The notes beneath the pieces were generated by a model. The model ran no database searches and had not been told where the DNA came from. It saw only the letters and a list, made by a program, of their open reading frames with translations. From positions 27,059,501 to 27,123,500 of the forward strand of contig BSWB01000001.1 in assembly GCA_033239125.1 (NCBI GenBank): a stretch of 64,000 nt of DNA, given 5' to 3'. A program made the position numbers and the translations under genes. Below, piece by piece: positions 55,817 through 64,000 of this stretch; the first letter of the stretch is position 1; every line of letters begins with the position of its first letter. This DNA is from Fagopyrum homotropicum. Lineage: Eukaryota > Streptophyta > Magnoliopsida > Caryophyllales > Polygonaceae.

Positions 55817-58800
55817 GTGCAAGTTGAAGAGTTCGAGAAATTGTACGATGGCTCGGAAAATGTTAGAAATCACGGTCAATCGTGCTTTTCCACGGGCGTG
55901 GTTTCACCAATTCAGCCCGTGGAATGTTATTTCGAGAGAAACAGAAAGTTCCACGACCTAAACCACGGCCGGGGAAGTAACAGTGGCATCGTGGTTCTGA
56001 AAAATGTTGAGAACAATTCCGTTCTTTCTACAACCACTCTTGATTCTTCTTCCACCACTCCCACACCCTTGGAGATTTCCAAGGAAACATCGGGCACACC
56101 TCAAGACACATCAAAGGCATCAATAGCTTTGGAATTGAAGCCACTTCCCATACATCTTCGGTATGTATTTCTTGGAACTAATTCTACCTTTCCCGTTATT
56201 GTTAGTCCCGATTTAAATGAAGATGAACATGAAAATCTTATGGCTGTTTTGAGCAAACATAAGAGAGGTCTAGGCTATACCATAGAGGATCTTGTAGGAA
56301 TTAAACCATCTTTATGTATGCACAAGATTCTAATGGAAGAGGATTACAAGCCTTCACAACAACCTCAAATACGGTTAAATCCGATCATGAAAGAGGTCGT
56401 GAAGAAGGAAATCCTTAAGTTACTTGACGCAGGTATCATCTATCCTATCTCCGATAGCAAGGGGGTGAGCTCCGTTCAAGTTGTCCCGAAGAAGGGAGGA
56501 ATGACCGTTATGGCCAACAAGAACAATGAACTCATTCCGACAAGAACGGTAACAGGATGGAGGATGTGCATCGATTACCGCAAGCTGAATAATGCGACAA
56601 GGAAGGATCACTTCCTGCTACCATTCATCGATCAAATGCTTGAGAGGTTAGCACAACATTCCTATTTTTGTTACCTTGACGGTTATAGTGGTTTCTTTCA
56701 TAATCCGATTCACCCGGATGATCAAGAGAAGACCACATTCACGTGCCCATGGTGTACGTTCGCTTATAGGAGGATGCCATTCGGACTTTGTAACGCCCCA
56801 ACCACCTTTCAAAGGTGCATGATGGCCATCTTCTTGGAATACATTGAGGAAATCATAGAGGTTTTTATGGATGATTTTTCAGTTTATGGTTCCTCATTTG
56901 ATAATTTCCTTGCTAACCTTTCTGTTGTTTTGCAAAGATGTGAAGACACTAACCTTGTTCTAAATTAGGAGAAGTGTCAATTCATGGTTAGAGAAGGCAT
57001 TGTGTTAGGACATTTGATCCCCAATAGAGGAATCGAAGTTGACAAGGCTAAGATCGAGACGATAGAGAAGCTTCCTCCTCCATCTTCGGTGAAGGGGATA
57101 AGGAATTTCCTAGGACATGCAGGATTTTATAGGAGATTCATCAAAGATTTTTCGAAAATTTCTAAGCCGCTAACTAATCTATTGATGAAGGATGTTGTTT
57201 TTTACTTTTCGCATGAATATTTGGGTTCTTTCTATAAGATTTGAGAAGCCCTCATCTCAGCCCCAATAATCCAACCTCCGGACTGGAATCTCCCGTTTGA
57301 GGTTATGTGTGATGCAAGTGAAGTAGCTATTGGATCAGTGCTTGGACAAAAGAAAGACGGACGCACTCATGCCATCTACTATCCTAGCAAGACGCTAGAA
57401 GAAGTGCAGCTCAACTACGCCACGACAGAAAAAGGAATTTCTTGCCGTTGTATATGCTTTTGAAAAGTTTCATTCTTATCTTGTAGGAGCGAAGGTGATT
57501 GTATACACGGATCATTCAGCAATACGGTATTTACTCGCCAAGAAAGATGTGAAGCCAAGGCTGATTAGATGGATTCTTCTTCTCCAAGAATTCGATCTAG
57601 AGATTCGCGACAAGAAAGGATCCAAAAATTTTGTTGTGGATCACTTATGTCGTCTACCACACACCATAAGTGACGACCTACCCATCGATGACTCCTTCCT
57701 GGACGAACATTTGCACATAATGGAAGAGTGTATCGATAAGATTTCTAGAGGTAACGAACCTTGATTTGCTGATTTTATAAATTATTTGGTTTGTCAGAAA
57801 ATACCTCCCGGACTATCCTACGCACAAAGAAAGAACTTCTTTAGGGATGTCCGTCAATACTATTGGAATGAACCTCTACTCTTCAAAAGAGATCCTGACG
57901 GCATCATTAGAAGATGTGTGCCGGAAGACGAAATGCAAAGTGTCATTCGTCATTGTCATTCACTTCCTTGTGGAGGACACGCTAGTTTTCATAAAACTAG
58001 CGCTAAGGTATTGCAATCCGGATTCTTTTGGCCTACTTTATTTAAGGATGTGCAAACCTTTGTTGCTTGTTGCGATGCTTGTCAAAGAACAGGAAATATT
58101 TCTAAGAGGAATGAGATGCCTCTCAACAACATTTAAGAGGTGGAAATCTTTGACGTTTGGGGATTTGATTTCATGGGACCATTCCCATCATCTTGCAGAA
58201 ATCAATACATACTTCTTGCTGTAGATTATGTTTTGAGATGGGTTGAAGTCATTGCCTCTCCAACTAACGATGCTATGGTGGTTATCAAGTTGTTTAATAG
58301 AACTATTTTCCCAAGGTTTGGGACACCACGAACCATCACTAGTGACGGAGGTTCACACTTCATAGCCCAACGATTCGAAGCTCTACTAGCTAAGTATGGG
58401 GTGACTCACAAGATCGCCACACCCTATCATCCGCAAACAAGTGGAAAAGTGGAGATTTCAAATAGAGAAATCAAAGGAATCCTTGAGAAGACGGTGTCAA
58501 AGACAAGGAAGGATTGGTCATTGAAGCTGGATGACGCATTGTGGGCGTATAGGACGACATACAAGACTCTCATCGGCACAACACCATACAACCTTGTGTA
58601 TGGGAAGTCTTGCCATCTCCCGGTAGAGTTGGAACACAAGGCGTATTGGGTTGTAAAGTGGTTGGACTTCAGCATAAAGGAAGCGGGCGAGAAGCGCCTC
58701 TTAGATCTTAACGAGCTAGAAGAACTCCGCTTGAACGCCTATGAGAACGCCAAGATCTACAAAGAAAGAGTGAAGCGTTGACATGATAAGCATATCATTC

Positions 58801-59036
58801 CAAAGGATCTAAAAGAAGGAGACCAAGTTCTCCTCTTCAATTCTAGACTTCGGCTCTTTCCAGGTAAGCTTAAATCTCGTTGGACAGGACCTTATGTGAT
58901 TAAACGTGTTTTTTCCCATGGTGCAGTTGAAGTATGGGGTGAGAAGTGCGGAAGTTTCAAGGTAAATGGTCAATGACTCAAGAAGTACTCACCGTAGCTC
59001 CAAGCTGAGGAAATCGCTCCGATTGTTCTCACTTAA
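55817..59036 (+). pseudogene. R5 pol: RT, RNase H, integrase, with multiple stops
   Basis: The spacer at the start (55860-55990) contains two palindrome clusters, both translated. RT shows MCIDYRKLN and FMDDFSVYG (to 56968). TAG replaces the Trp codon seen in R1 at 56966. RNase H and integrase pieces (57495-57764, 57786-58136, 58140-58781) show HCHSLPCGGHASFHK, CDACQRTGN, FDFMGPFPSS, ITSDGGSHF and KVEISNREIKG. Stops occur mostly at Trp or Gln codons relative to R1, plus a 1-bp insertion near 57430. The motif AGCGCTT..TTGGGAGGCAACCCAA follows at 59071-59094. Confidence 0.88.
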
Positions 59037-59280
59037 ACAAAGGAACGGTCTAGCTACGGACCCAAAACAAAGCGCTTCTTGGGAGGCAACCCAAGGAAAT
59101 GCATTCTTGCTTTTGTTTTTGTTTTCTTTCTTAGATTAGATTAGTTTAGATGTTTTTGTTTGTTTTTTCTTCGATACCTTCCGGTATGTTTGTGTCTTTG
59201 GATGCCAAGAATAAGGAACGAGCAAAAGAAGAGAGGAAAATCTGAAAGAATGACAAAACTTGGACTTTTGGCAAGAACAA

Positions 59281-59896
59281 GGGATTCCACGGCCAAAAAG
59301 GCAAAACCACGGCCGTGGTTTGCTAAAATGGACCGTGGAAAAGCATGTCGTAGCTAGAAAATAAAATTGCCAAAAACCACGGGTTCCGTACAAAACCACG
59401 GCCGTGGAACACCCCGATAGGCCGTGGTTTTCAAAATTTTTACGACCCTATATAAGCTCTTCTTCTTCACAAATTCTCACACCTTCATCCCTTCCACGCC
59501 CCAAACAACGCCGAAAATCCCTACCCTTGTGATTCTTCATCCGGTAACCGATTCGAGCGATTCTTCAGCCCAAAGTGAAGCAAATGAAATTCTACACAAG
59601 TATCCAACAACAAACTGCACGAACAATCATCAATCGGAAGGGAATTTGGATTTTCTAAAATCCAAAACCTAGGTTTTCTCTCTATCTTTCCTTGGTTGAT
59701 TTTTCTCGTTTTTCTTGCAAATTTTTAAGAGAACTGGACGGAATCGGACTTAAAAAAAGTTTAGGGCTGTTGTTGTTGAGTTTGTTGTGGATTTGCTAAG
59801 TTTTGGGTGAAATCGAACGATTCCACGGTCTGCCGTACGTTTCCACGGCCGTGGTTTCTACAGACCAGACCGTGGTTTTTGCTGAATTTTGAGAAA
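59281..59896 (+). promoter_or_regulatory. Internal promoter-like region with palindrome clusters before the extra ORF
   Basis: Two clusters (full CCACGGCCGTGG at 59307-59318 and 59396-59407, each with half-sites on both sides) are followed by TATATAAG at 59449-59456, a CT-rich leader, and a third cluster (full site 59843-59854) just before the first in-frame ATG of the extra ORF at 59897. This repeats the LTR layout of cluster, TATA box, leader, cluster. Promoter activity is inferred. Confidence 0.55.
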
Positions 59897-60022
59897 ATGT
59901 TCGAAACAAGGAAATAAAACAGAACCAAGAAGCAAAAGGGTGTTGGATCTTCTTCCCAACCCACTCCTATAGAACCACCAGGCCCTAGAGTCCCCACTAT
60001 CCACAAGGATTACTTTAGAGCT

Positions 60023-61166
60023 ATGGAGAAAATAGTTGAGCGGAATGTGATAGCTCCTAGGTTTATTGTTATGGAGGAGCTCCAAGAGCTGAATGTGGTT
60101 GAGGAGTTAACTTGGTTGTTTGATAGGGATGGTTTGATTGTATTCTCCGTCATTAGGGAAGATGCGTATGAGGAGATCACTAGGGAGTTCATCACTTCCT
60201 TTGAGCATAGTGCCGTTAATCGAACGGTATCTTTTAGATTAATGGAGTGCAACTACAATTTCTCCATTGTGCAGTTTGGGACAATGTTTGGGTTTCATGA
60301 GACGTTCAATGGAACGTTTCCTAGAGGAGTTAAGGCTAAGGAGTTTTGGAGAGAAATAGCTATGATAGTCGGTCACGAGGACCGTTTGCAACCGGCCGAT
60401 TCGAAGGTCAAGCTCATCTACCACCTAGCTATTAAGATAGCCCATAGGATCCTCTCAGAATGCTTATTCCCGAGGACCGAGACCCCTCACAAGATCAAAG
60501 CCGATGAGCTCTTTATCTTGTATTGCATGATTTCCGGTCACTCTCTGGATTGTGCAACCTTGCTCGTCTCCACTCTTAGCAAAGTGAAGAACAAATCAGC
60601 AGGAAATATAGGCTATGGAGGCTCGGTTACACATATTGCAAACCAGCTAGGGGTTGACTATTCAGCTTGTACGAGGGCAGCTGCTGCGAGACCTTTGGGG
60701 CTCAATGGTCTCATGACTAGAGGGTTTTTGATCCCTCGCCATCGAGGTCCACCTACCGCAGCCATGTCTTGGGAGGATAGAGGTGGTAGAGGCATTCCAT
60801 GGCTCCCGGAGTACTCTCTTAGGCTTAGCCAACAGAACTGGAAGGAGATCTTTGTTCCCATGCATTCTAACAGGTTAGGAGTTCCTTCTTACATTCCCGA
60901 TGAGGTTCCAGTTGCAACTGCAGTTGATGAGGACGAGGAGATGAGAGGAGGTGACTTTCCGGATGTAGGAGGGGATGAGCAGGACTTTAGAGCATTCCCG
61001 GAGCAGCCAACTGACTTTCCGGAGCCACCTAGGAGGTCCACTTACCAGCAGCGGCCTTCCGCTTCTTCCTCCTCCCACCGAGCTAGTGTTAGTGAGCACC
61101 CCACATGGATGGATAGTGCGCTAGATTGGTACGGACAGCAGCCAGCTTGGATGGGAGCTCCTCCAC
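60023..61166 (+). CDS. R5 extra Athila ORF (ATHILA ORF-1-like), cut by R4
   Basis: The open frame gives about 380 residues: VNRTVSFRLMECNYNFSI, FGFHETFNGTFPRGVKAKE, KIAHRILSECLFPRTETPH, NKSAGNIGYGGSVTHIANQ, then an acidic and Pro/Ser-rich tail. The coding phase is open upstream to an ATG at 59897 apart from one TAA (59915-59917), and that segment is Lys/Arg-rich, so the original start was probably 59897. R4 enters at 61167, so the last residues are lost. No membrane segment or zinc motif is seen, and the function is unknown. The D copy preserves the same domain, which argues that the ORF mattered to this lineage. Confidence 0.7.
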
Positions 61167-62255
61167 TGTAACACCCTAAATCCACGGGACTTGGAGTGCT
61201 ACATTAGGCTAGGATCTCACAATGGATCCTGACCCTAGCCTGACAACAAGCTCACTGGATCTTATAACAAGGCACATGTAGATTAAACCAAATACATAAA
61301 AGCTGTATATGATACATCAAAAGAGTTTACAAACTCCAAGCCGAGTACAAAACAACATCATAAACCATAACCACAAAAGATATCCCATATCCCACGCATC
61401 CTAATGTACAGAAGTCCTCGGCTGGTCACACCATCTGGCTCACCCTGTAGTCTTCCTAACCTGCAGATCATCTACAAAAGGGTATACACCGTTAGCTACA
61501 ACAATTAAAAGCATGAAGGTAATAGCACAACCACACATCAACATCTCATACATGCAATGCCACACATATTCATTTATTATCTTTCATTACGTTATTTCAT
61601 TACTAATTCAACTTCTTTTGTAACACGAGGAGCCTCAAGAACCCCGTCCCATCCAACATAACACAGGAATTTTGCATGGGGGTGACCATCACTCGTCCCC
61701 TCCTGTGAGATCATCTTCAAGGCACCTCCTCCTAACCAGCAGGCAAAGACTGGTGGTTACCGCCCGTTATAATACACTTGGGCCATATAAATGTAATGAA
61801 TGGTCATCCTAGTCCGGTTTAGGTTATAAATGCACAACCATATGAACACACACAACCATTACAATCATACAAACCACAACCGTACGCTAAGTAAGTCCTA
61901 TGGACTTACTTGTCACACTCGTATCCACTACCACGTCACATCTTCCCCTTGGGGAAGAATCAACGCCTACAAGAGCAAGGCACACCATATCAAACACTGC
62001 AATGGTTAGGAGACTCGTCTTCATAACCACAACCATCCTATAACCTCAACTAGACCTCAAGACCATAACAAGCTCACATATGCTTATGGCATAACCTCAA
62101 CATCAACATAAGTGCCTAAGGCACAAATCCAACATACAACTCAACCTATCCACACTAGCCTAGCTACCAACTAAGCCAAGGTTAAAGGAAATGAAGGAAG
62201 GAAGACATACCAGCAAGGTATGCACCAATAGAAGCAAGATCACAAGGCTGACCCA

Positions 62256-62345
62256 GTGAGGCACAGGGACGGCTCACCAAAGGCACAAGGGCGGCTCACA
62301 GGCAAGCGTAGGGGCGGCCTGGTTCAGGCGCAGGGGCGGCCAACT
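62256..62345 (+). repeat. GC-box-like array in the R4 LTR, inverted relative to R2 and R3
   Basis: Four units (GGCACAGGGACGGC, GGCACAAGGGCGGC, AAGCGTAGGGGCGGCC, GGCGCAGGGGCGGCC) read on the plus strand although the LTR is on the minus strand. The array starts about 1.09 kb from the LTR edge, as in R3 (1.10 kb). Confidence 0.7.
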
Positions 62346-62414
62346 ATGCAAAGAGTTGGTCCCGATTTCTCTTCGATCCCTTTCTCGACTTTCTTCACTA
62401 ACCACATCACACTG

Positions 62415-62580
62415 GCATGGAGGAAAACCGTCTCCAACCACAACGTACACAAGACACTTCTACATGGAGGAAAACCATCTCCACTCACACTATGTCCATC
62501 AGAGGTAGCATGGAGGAAAGAACCATCTCCTGCTAATCCTAACACATACACAATAGCATGGAGGAAAGAACCATCTCCAG
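62415..62580. repeat. Short tandem unit in the R4 LTR (GCATGGAGGAAA..CCATCTCC)
   Basis: Four copies of a 20-25 bp core separated by variable spacers; GGAGGAAA and CCATCTCC could pair weakly. Not seen in R2 or R3. Confidence 0.6.
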
Positions 62581-62751
62581 CTATACCTATCTCGTGCTAG
62601 CAAACAAGATCTAATAGATCATATGCACAAATCACAGCTAGCACAAAGCACATCATACCGGTGCCTCTAACTCAGCATAGAACTCTGGATAGTTCCTCTA
62701 GATACTATCCTCTGTCTCCCAAGTAGCCTCATTAGGTCCTTGTCTCGACCA

Positions 62752-63984
62752 TTATATCCTCATCATGGGAATGTCCTTCGAACGTAGGCGTCTTACACCT
62801 CGCTCTAGGACAGCAATAGGGTGCTCTGCAAAAGTGTGGTCTGGCTCAACCACTAAATCATCATAACTCACGATGTGTCTCGGATCTGGTACGTACTCCC
62901 TCAGCTGAGACACATGAAACACCGGATGAACACCCTCTAATCTCGGAGGCAATGCTAACCTGTAGGCTGCTCTCCCAACTCTATTCAGTATCTCAAAAGG
63001 ACCGATATATCGGGGACTCAACTTCCCCTTTATGCCAAAACGTCTGACGCCTCGCATCGGAGATACTCTCAACCAGACATGAGCTCCAACCCTGAACTCT
63101 AGAGGTCGACGCCTCCTATCTACATATGACTTCTGGCGACTCTGCGCAGCCAGCATCCTCTCTCTAATCAGCGCTACTCGATCCATATCATCCTGAATCT
63201 GCTCGGGTGCTATCCCACTAATACTACCGGGCTCATCCCAACATAAAGGTGTACGGCACCTACGTCCATACAGTGCCTCATAGGGGGACATCCCTATAGA
63301 TGCATGTCAATTGTTGTTGTATGAGAACTCAATGAGTGGGAGGTAGTCAGACCATCCATGTCCCCAATCCAACACACAGGCTCGCAGCATATCCTCTAAG
63401 GTTTGGATGGTCCTCTCTGACTGATCATCAGTCTGGGGGTGAAACGCAGTCGTAAAGTGTAGAATCGTCCCCAAAGTAGTCTGAATCTGCTGCCAGAATC
63501 TCAAGGTAAATCGTCCATCTCGATCAGAGACGATCATCCTCGGAACACCATGAAGTCTCACTATTTGTCTAGTGTACTCCTCAGCTAATATGCTCATCGG
63601 CCACGTTTCTTTGATGGGAATGAAACGTGTCGTCTTCGTCAATCTGTCCACAATAACCCAAATAGCATCAAAGCTCTTACTGACCCTCAACCCGGTCACA
63701 AAATCCATGGAGATGTCCTCCCACTTCCACTGCGGCACTGGCAGTGGATGGAGCTCACCTCCAGGTCTGAAATGCTCTATCTTGACTTGTTGACAGGTCG
63801 CGCACTGAGCCACAAATCTGGCTACGTCGGGCTTCAGCCCTCCCCACCAATATGAGCGTCTCAAATCATGATACATCTTACTCGTACCTGGGTGTACAGA
63901 GTAAGGTGTACAGTGAGCCTCTTGCAAGATCCGCTGTCTCAACTCTGCATCTGCAGGGACACAGATACGATCATGTCGCCTCAT
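62752..63984 (-). pseudogene. R4 integrase and chromodomain-like tail
   Basis: Integrase (63984-63307) shows HH then CATCQQVKIEHFRPGG, MDFVTGL, VSDRDGRF and DQSERTIQ. A TGA replaces the Trp expected in YNNSW; coding continues at 63291 with MSPYEALYGRRCRTPLCWDE, GKLSPRYIGPFEIL, HPVFHVSQLREYVPDPRH and the chromodomain-like AVLERGVRRLRSKDIPMM. Another stop follows at 62752. The domains are nearly complete apart from these stops. Confidence 0.85.
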
Positions 63985-64000
63985 AACTCCATCTGCCCTA

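Larger units (their letters stand above)
49789..61166 (+). mobile_element. R5: Athila-type element, decayed, host to S and R4
   Basis: The plus-strand element has a 5' LTR (49789-51412), a tRNA-Asp primer site, gag (split by solo LTR S), protease, RT, RNase H, integrase and an extra ORF preceded by its own promoter-like segment. R4 interrupts the extra ORF at 61167, so the 3' LTR lies outside the window. RT-to-integrase stops (near 56966, 57242, 57764, 58135, 58780) and a frameshift near 57430 make it defective. It inserted into R2 gag; the preceding 5-mer is AGGAG. Confidence 0.88.
61167..62655 (-). repeat. R4 3' LTR
   Basis: About 1.49 kb. The end is placed before the polypurine-like GAGTTAGAGGCACCGG (minus strand, about 62658-62673). 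A GC-rich array lies at 62256-62345. A short unit, ATGGAGGAAAACCATCTCC or AGCATGGAGGAAAGAACC, recurs about four times at 62415-62580. Confidence 0.7.
61167..64000 (-). mobile_element. R4: Tekay-like Ty3/gypsy element, runs off the window
   Basis: A minus-strand element nested in R5. The 3' LTR is 61167 to about 62655 (TGTAACACCCTAAATCC to AGCACATCA), followed by the chromodomain-like tail and integrase. RT, gag and the 5' LTR lie beyond 64000. It is the same family as R2 and R3, more intact than R3 but with in-frame stops. Confidence 0.85.

Noticed and set aside
24843..59880. Dispersed short palindromes considered as a CRISPR-like array
   Set aside because: Spacing is irregular, there are no uniform spacers, and the genome is a plant; the sites follow retrotransposon structure.
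60023..61166. Extra Athila ORF as an envelope gene
   Set aside because: No signal peptide, hydrophobic transmembrane segment or glycoprotein-like cysteine pattern is visible.
61162..61166. TCCAC as a confirmed R4 target duplication
   Set aside because: The other end of R4 is outside the window, so the second copy cannot be seen.

Overview
The window is eukaryotic and comes from a flowering plant, most likely a eudicot. It has spliced GT/AG genes, AT-rich intergenic DNA, hAT and Mutator-type DNA transposons, and a deep nest of Ty3/gypsy LTR retrotransposons of the Athila and Tekay-like (chromovirus) lineages. The species cannot be named from the sequence alone. No rRNA, canonical tRNA, CRISPR or organellar gene was seen.

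Left part (1-10280): two tandem, same-strand (minus) paralogous genes for large U-box/ARM-repeat E3 ubiquitin ligases of the PUB42/43/44 (SAUL1) type. Splicing inferred from the sequence gives four exons each and open frames of 1008 and 1024 codons. They share the same intron phases and an exon 3 of identical length (310 bp). These are the only two clearly intact host genes in the window. A 565-bp hAT-type non-autonomous element with a perfect 8-bp target duplication sits downstream of them.

Middle part (10280-22290): a transposon graveyard. A decayed Mutator-like (MULE) transposase pseudogene converges tail to tail with a decayed plant-mobile-domain (PMD) pseudogene. Next come AT-rich tandem repeats split by two MITEs, a 1.1-kb hAT element with GGATATCCG-rich ends, a 1.1-kb Pack-MULE with long terminal inverted repeats and a captured gene 5' end, and two older LTR remnants.

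Right part (22288-64000): nested LTR retrotransposons. R2 (plus, Tekay-like, initiator-Met PBS) starts at 22288. It is interrupted by R1 (minus, Athila, 24843-36253, LTRs about 1.84 kb and nearly identical), by R3 (minus, Tekay-like, 37257-49403) and by R5 (plus, Athila, from 49789). R3 is interrupted by D, a deleted Athila copy (38556-42819). R5 carries a solo LTR, S (51943-53766), and is interrupted by R4 (minus, Tekay-like, 61167 to the window end). Target-site duplications support R1, D and S.

Most unusual signal: the Athila-type elements carry position-conserved clusters of short palindromes with a CGGCCG core, arranged as half-site, full palindrome, inverted half-site. They lie 60-80 bp upstream of the LTR TATA box, again in the transcribed part of the LTR, in the spacer between protease and reverse transcriptase, and in the 3' region. 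R1 uses AAAATCGGCCGATTTT, whereas R5, D and S use CCACGGCCGTGG at the same places. S has an R1-like LTR backbone but the other motif. In R5 a further copy of this arrangement, with its own TATA box, precedes an extra downstream ORF. This looks like a cis-recognition code of unknown purpose. The Tekay-like LTRs carry a separate GC-rich array that is inverted in R4.
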